DNA of 64,000 nt from Bog-756 sp963829235. GTDB taxonomy: Bacteria; Actinomycetota; Acidimicrobiia; Acidimicrobiales; RAAP-2. The notes under the pieces are model-generated. The model did no database searches, was not told where the DNA came from, and was given only the letters and a program-made list of their open reading frames with translations. How positions within the stretch are numbered: position 1 is the first letter of the stretch; every line of letters begins with the position of its first letter. The DNA is taken from contig CAWHIF010000003.1 in NCBI GenBank assembly GCA_963829235.1, forward strand, positions 992,001 to 1,056,000, written 5' to 3'. The position numbers and the translations under genes were made by a program. Of the stretch, positions 18,988-30,189 are shown one piece after another.

Positions 18988-19025
18988 TCCCTCTGCTAAT
19001 CTCCAAAAGCCCTGATCGGGTTGGA

Positions 19026-19098
19026 GCCCCCATCGTCTAGCGGCCTAGGACGCCGCCCTTTCAAGGCGGTAACACGGGTTCGAATCCCGTTGGGGGTG
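19026..19098 (+). tRNA. tRNA-Glu (TTC)
   Basis: A 73-nt cloverleaf with acceptor GCCCCCA/TGGGGGT, anticodon stem CCGCC/GGCGG around loop CTTTCAA (anticodon TTC at 19060-19062), and T-arm CGGGTTCGAATCCCG. No CCA is encoded. Confidence 0.97.
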
Positions 19099-19127
19099 CG
19101 GTACACCCCAGCGCCAGTGCTGGTTGG

Positions 19128-19202
19128 GGACCTGTGGTGCAGTTTGGAGTGCACGCCGGCCTGTCAAGCCGGAGGTCGCGGGTTCAAATCCCGTCAGGTC
19201 CG
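19128..19202 (+). tRNA. tRNA-Asp (GTC)
   Basis: A 75-nt cloverleaf with acceptor GGACCTG/CAGGTCC, anticodon loop CTGTCAA (GTC at 19163-19165) and T-arm GCGGGTTCAAATCCCGT. No CCA is encoded. It lies 29 bp after tRNA-Glu. Confidence 0.97.
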
Positions 19203-19224
19203 CCACCTCGGTTCGCCGAGGCGA

Positions 19225-19297
19225 GGTCGGGTAGCTCAGTTGGTAGAGCGCGCGCCTGAAAAGCGTGAGGTCACCGGATCGACGCCGGTCCCGACCA
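19225..19297 (+). tRNA. tRNA-Phe (GAA)
   Basis: A 73-nt cloverleaf with acceptor GGTCGGG/CCCGACC and anticodon loop CTGAAAA (GAA at 19258-19260). The T-arm ACCGG/CCGGT has loop ATCGACG, with A in place of the usual first T. The Glu-Asp-Phe order is a common actinobacterial tRNA cluster. Confidence 0.95.
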
Positions 19298-19341
19298 CCG
19301 AGCGGTCCCTGATCGGGGAGGGCGCTCCCGCCCGGCCCGGG

Positions 19342-20152
19342 TCAGCTGTGCCTCGGACCGGGGGCGGGGTCGGGTGTACGACCGGTGTCGGGTCGCTCGC
19401 CCGTGTCCACCAGGGTCTGGGCCACCACCCGCAATTTCAGATTGAGGTGCTGGGAGGCCCGGCGCAGAATGTCGAAAGCCTCGTCGGCGGAGACCCGTTC
19501 GCGCTCCATCAGGATGCCCTGAGCCTGGCCGATCATCTCGCGGGTGGCCAGTGCGGCCTGGAGGTGGGTGGCCTTGCGCTCATCGTCCTCGTGGGCTCTG
19601 GCTGTGGTGAAGGCCAGGCCGGCCGAGGGCAGCGAGCAGTGCCCCTCCCCCGGTCGATCGACCCCGAAGGCCCTCGGATAGCGGGCGTAGAGGTTGAGGG
19701 CGGCGGGCGCCCTGCAGGTGAGGGGAACGGCCAGCAGGCTCCGCACCCGAGGGCCACGGCACCGGGTCCGAAGGTGGGCCAGCGGGGTCCTCGCCGAGAT
19801 CCTCGGCGTAGACCGCACTGGGTCGCGGCCAGGGCATCGAGGCACGGCCCCTCACCGGTCGGAGTGCTGCAGGGCGTCGAGTTCCATGACGAGGGGGTCG
19901 CTGCACACCGGGGTGACCACCGCCTCCCCCTCCAACAGGAAGATCCCCGAGTAGTCACAGCCCTCGATGGTGGCGACGGCCAGGGCACCAGCTGGCCAGG
20001 GTCTCTGCACGCCACCGGCGCGAAAAGAGGGACTCACCGTCTGGGAGATGGTCCGTCAGCTCCGCCGCCGGATCCGACTGGACCAGGGGCAGCTCGTCGC
20101 CATTTGGCGCATCTTCCGTTCGCTCATGCCCCCGAACCCCGGCATCCACCAT
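19342..20152 (-). CDS. GAF-ANTAR regulator, multiple frameshifts
   Basis: Frames on the minus strand assemble into a GAF domain (ALAVATIEGCDYSGIFLLEG, then TGEGPCLDAL) and a C-terminal ANTAR RNA-binding domain (REMIGQAQGILMERERVSAD, then RASQHLNLKLRVVAQTLVDT). ANTAR proteins bind paired hexanucleotide hairpins in mRNA leaders and act by antitermination. At least three or four indels separate the pieces (near 20000, 19850, 19800 and 19750). The start is unclear; ATG 20152 opens the N-terminal frame. Reads toward the tRNA genes and is divergent from the next ANTAR gene. Confidence 0.75.
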
Positions 20153-20383
20153 TGGCGCCCCCGTTCAACAGTGAGATAGACTTCGGCAGATCGGACTGAC
20201 CTGTTGGCGGCTGGTACGATGGAACCGCCTTCGACGCGAGGGTCGGCCACTCTGGAGGCACCGGCATCGTGTCCGTCGCAGCCTGACCCCGGTTGACCCC
20301 CGGGGTGCCTCAACGCGCACCCGCTCCGTCCCAGGTGCCGGCGGGGCCGCCCGACCGCATTGCCGCCGGGGGACGCGTGAACC

Positions 20384-21442
20384 ATGGCCGAGGGCAGCGG
20401 GGAAGGATTCAGGTCCGCGACCTCTCGGTGAACGAAGCGGTCGTGGCCTGCGCGGAGAGCTGCGACGACCTCGCCGTGGCCGGGCTCGGGCCCTGTTCGA
20501 CATGGTGGTCGCCAGTGGGATCCCCGCGGTCGTCGTCGAGCTGGCCGAGCTGGACTCGTTGACCCCGGCGTGCCTGACACTCATGGCCGACGCGGCCGAG
20601 CGCCTGGCCGCCCGAGACCGGCAGCTCGTGATCCGCTCGCCTCGGCCCCGGTCGACGCATACTGATGGCGGTGGGCTTGACGACCTGGTCGCAACCGAGC
20701 CGAGCTCCGGGTCCGGCCGCCATCCCCTCCGTCGCCCCGGCGGCCCACAGCTCGCATCCGGCCGTCGCGTCCGACGACGATGTGGTCGACGGCGCTCTTC
20801 GGCTGGTGGTCGCGCTGGCCCGGGCCACCGTCGTCGCAGCCGACGGGGTGAGTGTGTCGCTCCGCCGTCACGGACGTCTGGCCACGGTGGCCGCCAGCGA
20901 TCAGACCATCTGGACATGGACGCCACCAGTACGCCACCGGCGAGGGACCCTGTGTCGACGCTTCCCTCGAGGGACGCCGGTTCCACGCCCAATCCCTGAC
21001 CGACGAGAAGCGGTGGCCAGCATTCACCCCGAAGGCCTGCTCTCTCGGGATCAGGCCATCCTCTCTTCGCCGCTGTCCGCCATCCAACCGCCCGTCGGTG
21101 CGCTCAACATCTACTCGCGCCGGCCTGCCGATTCCGCCGATCAGGACGGCTGGCCTTGCTGTTCGCGGCCGAGGCCTCGGCCGTCCTGACCGGCGCCAGG
21201 GTCAACGGGCCGGCGAGCAGCGCGGTCGCGCGCATCCAGGCGGCGCTCGGACACGGGAGGTCATAGCCCAGGCCCAGGGCGTGATCATGGAGCGGGACGG
21301 CATCTCGGCGGACGACGCCTACAGGGCGCTCCGCATCGACTCTCAGGCACGGGCACTCCCTCCGGACCATGCCGAGGAGGTCATCTCCTCGTCCCTTCGG
21401 CCCGACCGGGGCCACCGATCCGGGACTCGTGACCGACGATGA
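20384..21442 (+). CDS. STAS-GAF-ANTAR regulator, multiple frameshifts
   Basis: Plus-strand pieces give a STAS domain at about 20400-20690 (FDMVVASGIPAVVVELAELD, LTLMADAAERLAARDRQLVI), a GAF domain at about 20760-21170 (VVDGALRLVVALARATVVAA, YATGEGPCVDASLEGR, GALNIYSR) and an ANTAR domain at about 21240-21400 (REVIAQAQGVIMERDGISAD). No stop common to all frames separates STAS from GAF, so a single fused gene is inferred. STAS domains are anti-anti-sigma modules, so a link between partner switching and RNA antitermination is possible. At least five indels are needed. Start ATG 20384 is the best guess. Confidence 0.6.
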
Positions 21443-21691
21443 GTTGAGCCTCAGGCCGACACCCTCGACCTCTTCCGACAGCAAGCCGATCTGTCCAGGG
21501 GCGAGCTGTGGCTGCGCTACTTCGAACTGGGAGGGATGAGCACTGCGCTGCAGCTGGAGGCGTTCCTCTACGGTGCCCTCTGCCCGAGTCCCCACGACCA
21601 CGATGTCATCGCCCATGCCCTCAACGAGCGGTTCGTCGAGATGGGCGGGAACCATCCGGTTCCCTACGATGGCGACGGCCCCACGAGCTAA
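21429..21691 (+). CDS. Small conserved-looking hypothetical protein, probable frameshift
   Basis: An acidic reading frame of about 80 residues (DTLDLFRQQADLSRGELWLR, then YFELGGMSTALQLEAFLYGA, ending YDGDGPTS and TAA 21689-21691) has normal coding character. In its own frame an upstream TGA leaves no good start; a one-base shift near 21445 would connect it to GTG 21429 (VTDDELSL), overlapping the ANTAR gene's end. I do not recognise a family. Its position suggests co-expression with the ANTAR regulator. Confidence 0.5.
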
Positions 21692-22114
21692 CGCCGCGGC
21701 TGCAACCTGCCGACCCCGGGCAGCCCATCGACGGTCGGCGCCGTCCGTCGGCGTCCGGGCACCATCGCGTGACCGGGCTCGTCGCCCATGGCCGTGGCCA
21801 CAGGCTGGGGAGCACCTCGAGCCGGTGGCTCACGCTCTGCCGATGCCGAGCCACCCCCTCGTTCGGCCGGCGGTGGGCTGACCTGAGTTCGAGCACAGGG
21901 CCTGACTCCCTGCCCTGACCTCCCCTCTGAGGCCGAGCAGTCACTCCATCGCCGAATTTTCTTGACATCTGGAGTATTGCGATATATCGTAACTGTACGA
22001 GAGCGTTCCAGTAAGAACCTCCCAAGCCCAATTGGGCCGGCCAGGGGCCGGCCCATCCAACACGCCGTCGCCCACACGGGCAGGCGGCAAATGAGAAGCA
22101 GGAGAAGAAAACCT
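21692..22114. promoter_or_regulatory. PadR promoter and palindromic operator
   Basis: Mostly featureless until 21955, then an AT-rich promoter: TTGACA at 21962-21967, 17 bp, and TATCGT at 21985-21990. The palindrome CGATATATCG (21980-21989) overlaps the -10 position. Such ATATATCG palindromes occur upstream of actinobacterial padR genes, so self-repression is likely. The upstream half (21692-21950) holds nothing I can name. Confidence 0.6.
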
Positions 22115-22133
22115 ATGCACGGACACAGGAGAT

Positions 22134-22854
22134 ATGAGCAGTGGCAAGAGGGCGGACCGGACCCGGATCCGGACCCGGACCCGGATTTCGGGGCGATCCG
22201 GAGACCGCTTCGGCGGGACCAACCGGGGAAGGAACGGGGGCCGTGGTCGGGGTCGGGGCCGTGCCGACGGCTATGGACCCGGATTCGGTCGCCACGGCGG
22301 CTTCGGTCCCGGATTCGGCGGCCCGATGTTCGGACGGGGGCCCAAGGTCGGACGGGGCGACGTCCGGGCCGCGATCATCGCCCTCCTGGCCGAGGAGCCG
22401 ATGCACGGCTACCAGATCATCACCGAGCTCACCGAGCGCAGCGGAGGGGTCTGGCGGCCCAGCCCGGGCTCGGTCTATCCCACCCTCCAGGTCATGGAGG
22501 ACCAGGGCCTGGTGACCGCCGACAAATCGGAGGGTCGCCGCGTCTTCAGCCTCACAGAGGAAGGCCGGGCGGCGGCCGATGCTGCCGGCGACGGGCCCGC
22601 ACCCTGGGAGGAGGCGGCCCGGGGTGCCGACCGGTCGTTGGTCGATCTCCGCGGGACTCATGGGCGAAGTGGGGGCGGCCATCATGCAGGTGGGCCAGGC
22701 CGGATCCGACCGACAGGTCAAGGCCGTGGGCGAGATCCTCAGCGAGACCAGACGTCGGATCTATCTGGTGCTGGCCGACGGCAGCGGCGACGATCCGGCG
22801 CCCGGGGCCGGGCCCGAGGCAGGTGCCGAGACAGGTGCAGGCGCCGAGGCATGA
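22134..22854 (+). CDS. PadR family transcriptional regulator, frameshifted
   Basis: A Gly/Arg-rich N-terminus (GFGRHGGFGPGFGGPMFGRG) precedes the PadR winged helix (VRAAIIALLAEEPMHGYQII, then GSVYPTLQVMEDQGLV). A helical C-terminal half (GLMGEVGAAIMQVGQAGSDR, then ILSETRRRIYLVLADG) is in a second frame, giving one indel near 22650. A second start at 22115 (MHGHRRYEQW) in yet another frame resembles the usual start of this subfamily, so another indel near the N-terminus is possible. It overlaps the ferredoxin gene by ATGA. Confidence 0.8.
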
Positions 22855-23272
22855 GCTCCGATGCCGAGAAACTGGAGAAGAAGCGACGTGCTGCCGCTCA
22901 CCCGGACCGCCCGGGTGAGCGGTGTGCGGCACCGAAGGGAACCTATGTGCCGGTGGTCGACCACGCCCGTTGTGAGGGAAAACGCGACTGTGTAGACGTG
23001 TGTCCAAATGACGTGTTCGAGGTTCGTCGCATCGACGACTCCGACTACAGATCGTTGGGCCGGATGGCGCGCCTCAAGGTCCGGGTCCACGGATGGCCAC
23101 CGCCTACACACCGAATGCCGACGAGTGCCGGGCCTGCGGCCTCTGCGTGGTCTCCTGTCCGGAGCATGCGATTGTCCTGAGGCCGGCTGAGCGAAGCCAT
23201 CCAGGTCCACCGGCCCGGTGCACGGCCGGGAGTCCGACGCTGCCGGCCAACCTGGCTCAGCCGCCTTCGTAG
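22851..23272 (+). CDS. Dicluster [4Fe-4S] ferredoxin, frameshifted
   Basis: ATG 22851 overlaps the padR stop. The first cluster motif is CEGKRDCVDVCPNDVF; the second (CRACGLCVVSCPEHAI) is in a different frame, so an indel lies near 23090. A basic N-terminal stretch (KLEKKRRAAAHPDRPG) precedes the fold. The 3' end is uncertain: the first frame stops at 23180, while the second motif's frame stops at 23272, overlapping pyrE. It could be an electron carrier controlled by the adjacent PadR repressor; the redox partner is not in the window. Confidence 0.7.
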
Positions 23273-23826
23273 TCGAACCCGAGATCGGGCGCCGTCAACA
23301 GGGCCCGGAACGGGATGCCCTCCTCCGCGGCCATGGCCTCGACCGTCCCGCCCCTGTCCACGACGGCCACCAACAGAACGGGAACGCCCCCGGCCTCGGT
23401 CACGGCACGAGCAGCCTCGAGCAGTGACGTGCCCCTGGTCACCGTGTCCTCGGTCACGACGACGCGGTCACCCGGGTCGAGGGCCCCGGCGATCCGCCCG
23501 CCTCCCCCGTGGTCCTTGGCCTCCTTGCGGACGCTGAACGCCTTGAGCATCCGACCGCGCGTCGCAGCCACCCCGGCGGTCACGAACGCCACCGGGTCGG
23601 CCCCCATGGTGAGGCCCCCGATCGCGTCCACCTCGGAGGGGATCACGGAGAGGACACCGTCGGCCACCAGCGTCATGGCCTCGGGACGGCACACGGTCTG
23701 CTTCGAATCGATGAACCAGTCGCTCCGGCGGCCGGACTTGAGCACGAAGTCGCCGCGCCTGACCGAGTACTCGAGCACATGCTTGCGCAGCGCCTCGAAC
23801 TCGGTGGGGGGAAGCGGGTCACTCAT
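23257..23826 (-). CDS. pyrE: Orotate phosphoribosyltransferase
   Basis: Joins orotate to PRPP to make OMP in pyrimidine synthesis. 189 residues from ATG 23826, which overlaps the purM stop by 8 bp. The PRPP loop reads VVVTEDTVTRGTS and the substrate lysines lie in SVRKEAKDHG. An inverted repeat (CGGCTGAG at about 23185, CTCAGCCG at 23256) brackets its 3' end and may help terminate it against the convergent ferredoxin gene. Confidence 0.92.
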   Translation of the reverse strand: MSDPLPPTEFEALRKHVLEYSVRRGDFVLKSGRRSDWFIDSKQTVCRPEAMTLVADGVLSVIPSEVDAIGGLTMGADPVAFVTAGVAATRGRMLKAFSVRKEAKDHGGGGRIAGALDPGDRVVVTEDTVTRGTSLLEAARAVTEAGGVPVLLVAVVDRGGTVEAMAAEEGIPFRALLTAPDLGFDYEGG

Positions 23827-25109
23827 GCCTTGGACCCGGAGCGTCCGTTGAGCCGGACGAATCGTCGGAGGCCGACCAGAACCCGGGTCCGATGAACTCC
23901 ACGCCCGGCCGGCCGGCCTCCACCCGACCCACCACCATGGCACGGACATCGGCTCCGGCGAGCGCCCCGAGGGCCTCGTCGACGCAGCCCGGGTCGACCA
24001 TCATGACCATGCCGAGCCCGAGGTTGAACACCCGCGCCATCTCGCCCTCGGTCACGTTCCCCAGACGTCGGATCTCCCCGAAGATTCGAGGAATGTCCCA
24101 GGTCCCGCGATCCAAGACCGCGCGCAAGCCCTCGGGCAGGGCGCGGGGCACGTTGCCCTCGAGCCCGCCACCGGTGATGTGGGCGACTGCATGGACCCCG
24201 GACAGGACCCGGACTGTGCCCCGGAGCGGGGCGCAGGGTGGGCGGCGGCGATGGCCGCCCGCACCGCGGGGGTGTAGATGACCGATGGCCGGATCAGCTC
24301 GTCAGCCAGCGACACGGGCGCGCCGGACCAGGCCGGACCGGCGAGGCTGAGGCCGGACCGTTCCGACAGCACCTGCCTGGCCAGGGAGTAGCCGTTGCAC
24401 CGCAGGCCCGGTGAGGCCAGCCCGATGAGCACGTCGCCCGGCTGCACCCGGTGCGGTCCGAGTGCCCCGTCCCGTTCGACCACGCCGACGGCGAACCCGA
24501 CCAGGTCGAACTCACCCGGTTTCATGGCCCCGGGGTGCTCGGCCATCTCCCCGCCGATCAGGGCGGCACCGACCTGTCGGCAGCCTTGCGCAACTCCCCC
24601 CACCAACTCGGCCATCTGTGTCGGCTCCACCGCCCCGCACGAGATGTAGTCGAGGAAGAACAGCGGCTCGGCTCCCTGGCACACCAGATCATCCACGCAC
24701 ATGGCCACCAGATCGATCCCGATGGTGTCGAACCGGCCGAGCTCCTGGGCGACGAGGGCCTTGGTGCCAACGCCATCGGTCCCGGACACGAGCACCGGCT
24801 GCCGGTAGCGGTCGACGTCCAGTGCGAACAGGCCGCCGAAGCCGCCCAGGCCGCCGATCACCTCGGGGCGGAGGGTGGCGGCCACCAGTGGCTTGATCAG
24901 GTCGACGGCGCGATCACCGGCCTCGATGTCCACGCCGGCTCCGGCATAGGTCGAGTTGGCCGAGTTGGTCGAGTTGGTCGGGTCCGCCGGGTTGTCCGCC
25001 TTCGCCGATTGCCCCGACATCTCCGATGTCGTCCCGGCAGGATCCGGTCCTCTGGCTCCGGGTCCGGCGGGCACAGGCGGGGAAGGGATCGGGTCCGATT
25101 CGACCCCGA

Positions 25110-25113
<4 letters not shown>
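23819..25113 (-). CDS. purM: Phosphoribosylformylglycinamidine cyclo-ligase (AIR synthetase), one frameshift
   Basis: Converts FGAM to AIR with ATP. GTG 25113 overlaps the purF stop as GTGA; ATG 25020 is an alternative that skips a low-complexity stretch. The family core begins YAGAGVDIEAGDRAVDLIKP; catalytic regions GTDGVGTKA and GGEMAEHPGAM are clear. The C-terminus (FNLGLGMVMMVDP) is in another frame, so an indel lies near 24230 in a G/C run. A 9-bp repeat (GAGTTGGTC-like) at about 24946-24985 codes the NSTNS spacer. Confidence 0.9.
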
Positions 25114-26627
<1,514 letters not shown>

Positions 26628-26761
26628 GGCCAGGCCTCCATCGCCTCACCGTGCAATCACATCCTAGTGGTGCGCCGGCCGCCGGCCGTGCCGGCTCCGA
26701 CCGCTCCGCCGTCCGACGGCTCCGGGCCCGGTCCGGACCGCCGCCGATAGCCTCGCCGAGG

Positions 26762-27614
26762 ATGATCGACCTCCACACCCACTCCGACGTGTCCGACGGG
26801 AGCGATCCCCCCGAACGGATCCCCGAGCTGGCCGTCGAGGCCGGTTGCAGCGCGGTGGCACTGACCGACCACGACTCACTGGCCGGGATCGGGCCGGCCC
26901 GCCGCCGGGCCGAGGAGCTCGGAATCACCTTCGTGCCCGGGTGCGAGGTCTCGTGCCGATCGGCCGGATCCGGCGGCATGCACGTGCTGGTGTACTTCGT
27001 GGACGACGATGCCAGCCCGCTCGGTGAGGAGCTGGTCCGGCTCCGGGAGGACCGCCGGCGCCGCAATCTCGCCCTGACCGATCGGCTGGTCGACCTCGGC
27101 CTACCGGTGACCTACGAGATGGTGGTGGCCGAGGCCGGGTCCGAAGCCGGTGTGGGGCGACCCCATTTCGCCGCTGCCCTGGTGGCGGTCGGTGCCGCCG
27201 ACTCGGTTGATGACGCCTTCGACCGGTTCCTGGCCAACCGACGGCCCGGGTTCGTACCCAAAGCGCGGCTGTCGGCGGCCGAGGTGGACGCGGTTGGCCC
27301 GGGACTCGGGCGGGGTGGCGGTACTGGCGCATCCCTACAGCATGGGGATCGACGGTACCGACCTGGCCAGGACGGTGGAGGAGTTGGCCGCGGCCGGGTT
27401 CGCGGGCATCGAGGCCGTCTACGCCCGCTACTCGGTGCGCCAGCGCCGCGGGCTCGGGAACCTGGCCCGCCGCTTCGACCTGGTGGCCACCGGTGGCTCG
27501 GACTACCACGGCTTCATGAAACCTGACCTCCGCGTCGGCACCGGCCAGGGCGATCTCAAGGTGGCCGACCGCGTCCTGAGCCAGTTGCGGGCCCGACGGC
27601 CTGCGCCGGCTTGA
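26762..27614 (+). CDS. PHP-domain phosphoesterase (RNase AM/TrpH-like), one frameshift
   Basis: ATG 26762 starts MIDLHTHSDVSDGS with the first PHP metal motif (HTH). Further ligands are LTDHDS, GCEVSC, VLAHPY and GGSDYHG. Relatives (YciV/TrpH, RNase AM) degrade 3',5'-bisphosphonucleosides and short RNA from the 5' end. The N- and C-terminal halves are in different frames, with an indel near 27295; joined, the protein is about 284 residues, as expected. Divergent from purF. Confidence 0.88.
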
Positions 27615-27628
27615 CCGGTGAGGCAGGG

Positions 27629-27724
27629 CTGATCGACCCCGCCCGGCTGATCGGCCCCGCCCGGCTGATCGGCCCCGTCACACCGGGCGGCCCCGTCACA
27701 CCGGGCGGCTCCGCCACACCGGTG
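27629..27724. repeat. Intergenic 18-bp tandem repeats
   Basis: Two successive 18-bp arrays lie between the convergent PHP and purL genes: CTGATCGGCCCCGCCCGG (three copies, the last partial) and CCCCGTCACACCGGGCGG (about three copies). The unit equals that of the coding repeats elsewhere, although this stretch follows the stop codon. Confidence 0.85.
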
Positions 27725-27741
27725 GTGACCCACGACACCGA

Positions 27742-30189
27742 TCAGGACGGGACGGGTGCCACCTCGTCCAGCAGCGAGGGGAGTCGGCCGCGCCAGGCGG
27801 CGGTGACTTCGTCCACTCCCAGATCGACCAGGTCCTCCACCACCAGCCGTTGGCCCCCGGCGGTACCGAGCACGCGGAACCCGACGCCGGCCTCGGCCGC
27901 CCGCGAGATCAGCTCGTTCCGCCGGGTGGTGCACACGACCACCCGGGACGGCGCCTCGGTGAACAGTTCGTGGTGGTCGGCGACGCCGGCCACCTGCAGG
28001 CCCATCCCCGAGCGGACGACGAACTCGGCCAGCGCCACCCCGAGGCCTCCGCCCGAGACGTCGTGGATTCCAGAGACCACACCCCCGCCGTTGCCGCCTT
28101 CCCTGCCGACAGACCCGGCACCGTCTCCGGCCAGGCCCTCGGCGACCAGCCGGCCGACGAACTCGACCAGGCGCCGGTGCCCGGGCAGATCGAGCGCAGG
28201 AAGGGTGCCGTTCCGGTGGCCCCGGCGCTCGACGGCCCAGCGCGACCCGGCCAGTGACGGTGGATTGAGGTGGCCGGCGGACATGCCCACACTGACATCC
28301 AGAAGCACCAGTGCGGCCCCGTCGACCAGGGTCACGCCGGGCGGACGGGCGGCCAGTCGATCGATGAGGCCGAGCACACCGATGACCGGGGTGGGGTCGA
28401 TGTCGATACCGAAGCTCTCGTTGTAGAGACTCACATTCCCGCCGATGACGGGGAGACCCAGTGCGACACAGGCCTCGCTCATGCCGTCGATGCACTCCGA
28501 CAGCTGCCACATCACCTCGGGGTGCTCCGGGTTCCCGAAATTGAGGCAGTTGACGACGGCCATGGGCCGCGCCCCGGCACAGGCCACGTTGAGGGCTCCC
28601 TCGGCCACCGTCGCCGCGGTGCCGGCTCGCGGGTCGATCGAACACCAGGTCGGATTGGAGTCCGTGGTGAGGGCCAGCCCCTTCTCGGAGGGAGGGAGGC
28701 CGGGAGCAGCCAGGCGGAGCACGGCGGCATCACCGCCGGGACCGTCCACCGTATTGAGGAAGAGCTGGTGGTCGTACTGGCGGTAGACCCACGACGGGTC
28801 GGACACCAGGGCCAAGATGTCCGCACCACAGTCGTCCGGCGCGGCCAGCGACCCGGGGTCGTCGGCCGCCCGGGCCCCGTGGTCGCCGGGTTGGGCCATG
28901 GGCCGGTGATAGAGCGGGGCGTCCTCGCTGAGGGCCACCGCGGGGACGTCTCCGAGCACCTCACCGTCGAACCCGTCGAGTATGCGCAGGTGCCCGGCCT
29001 GCCCCGGGGGCGGGTCGGTGACCCGACCCACCACCGCCGAACGCACCTCCCAGCGGCGGCAGACCTCCTCGACGCGGTCCAGATCCTCGGGCGTCACGAT
29101 GGCCAGCATGCGCTCCTGGCTCTCCGACGTCATCACCTCGTAGGGGGCCATCCCCGGCTCGCGCCGGGGGACGGCGGAGACGTCGACGTCCATTCCCACC
29201 CCGCCCCGGGCCGCCGTCTCACTGGTGGCGCACACCAGTCCGGCCCCGCCCAGGTCCTGGATGCCCACGACCAACCGGGCGTCGAGCAGCTCGAGGCAGG
29301 CTTCGATGAGGCGCTTCTCCTCGTAGGGGTCGCCGACCTGGACGCTCGGCCGCTTGGATTCATCTCCCGCGGCTCCGCCCCCTCCGCCCGGCTCCCCGGA
29401 GTCCCCCGAATCCGCGCCACCGAAGCCGGCCGAGGCCAGAACACTGACTCCTCCGATCCCGTCGCGACCGGTGGACGAACCCAGCAGAACAGCCAGGTTC
29501 CCGACGCCGGACGCCTGACCGAGCACCAACCGGTCGATGGGCAGCACCCCCATGCACAACACATTGACGAGCGGGTTCTGGGCATAGCAGGAGTTGAAGG
29601 TCAGCTCGCCTCCCACAGTGGGCACGCCGACCGAATTGCCGTAGCCCGAGATGCCGGCCACCACTCCCTCGATCAGCCACTGCTGACGGGATTCGTGGGG
29701 GTCACCGAAGAACAGTGGATCCATCACCGCCACGGGCCGTGCTCCCATGGTGAAGATATCCCGGAGGATCCCACCGACCCCGGTGGCCGCACCCTGGTAG
29801 GGCTCGATGGCCGAGGGGTGGTTGTGGCTCTCGATGCGGATGGCCACCGCGATCCCGTCACCGGCGTCGATGACCCCGGCGTTCTCACCCGGGCCGACCA
29901 GCACGTGAGGCGCCTCGGTGGGCAGGCGCTTGAGGTGGACCCGCGACGACTTGTACGAGCAGTGCTCGCTCCACATCACCGCGAACAGCGCCAGCTCGAG
30001 GTGGTTGGGGGGACGTCGGAGGACGGCTTCCACCTCGTCGCGCTCGCCGTCGGTGAGGCCCAGCGCCCTGTGGAGGGACCCGTCGCCACCGGTGGCCACG
30101 CCACGGCTCCCTTCTCGGCCCGTCTCTTCTCGGCCCGTCTCTTCTCGGCCCGTCTCTTCTCGGCCCGTCTCTTCTCGGCCCGCGTCCAT
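27742..30189 (-). CDS. purL: Phosphoribosylformylglycinamidine synthase, large subunit
   Basis: ATP-dependent amidation of FGAR to FGAM, with PurQ and PurS as partners encoded at 31-32 kb. Signature segments are HLELALFAVMWSEHCSYKSS near the N-terminus, AIRIESHNHPSAIEP, and later YDHQLFLNTV and SLYNESFGIDIDPTPVIG. Intact. Starting at ATG 30189 gives 815 residues with four GREET repeats before the conserved region; GTG 30099 would skip the repeats and may be the real start. It is separated from purQ by an unrelated plus-strand gene. Confidence 0.94.
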   Translation of the reverse strand: MDAGREETGREETGREETGREETGREGSRGVATGGDGSLHRALGLTDGERDEVEAVLRRPPNHLELALFAVMWSEHCSYKSSRVHLKRLPTEAPHVLVGPGENAGVIDAGDGIAVAIRIESHNHPSAIEPYQGAATGVGGILRDIFTMGARPVAVMDPLFFGDPHESRQQWLIEGVVAGISGYGNSVGVPTVGGELTFNSCYAQNPLVNVLCMGVLPIDRLVLGQASGVGNLAVLLGSSTGRDGIGGVSVLASAGFGGADSGDSGEPGGGGGAAGDESKRPSVQVGDPYEEKRLIEACLELLDARLVVGIQDLGGAGLVCATSETAARGGVGMDVDVSAVPRREPGMAPYEVMTSESQERMLAIVTPEDLDRVEEVCRRWEVRSAVVGRVTDPPPGQAGHLRILDGFDGEVLGDVPAVALSEDAPLYHRPMAQPGDHGARAADDPGSLAAPDDCGADILALVSDPSWVYRQYDHQLFLNTVDGPGGDAAVLRLAAPGLPPSEKGLALTTDSNPTWCSIDPRAGTAATVAEGALNVACAGARPMAVVNCLNFGNPEHPEVMWQLSECIDGMSEACVALGLPVIGGNVSLYNESFGIDIDPTPVIGVLGLIDRLAARPPGVTLVDGAALVLLDVSVGMSAGHLNPPSLAGSRWAVERRGHRNGTLPALDLPGHRRLVEFVGRLVAEGLAGDGAGSVGREGGNGGGVVSGIHDVSGGGLGVALAEFVVRSGMGLQVAGVADHHELFTEAPSRVVVCTTRRNELISRAAEAGVGFRVLGTAGGQRLVVEDLVDLGVDEVTAAWRGRLPSLLDEVAPVPS
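30112..30185. repeat. 15-bp tandem repeat at the 5' end of purL
   Basis: Four to five copies of CGGCCCGTCTCTTCT (plus strand), either coding GREET pentads at the PurL N-terminus or lying in its leader if GTG 30099 is used. Confidence 0.9.
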
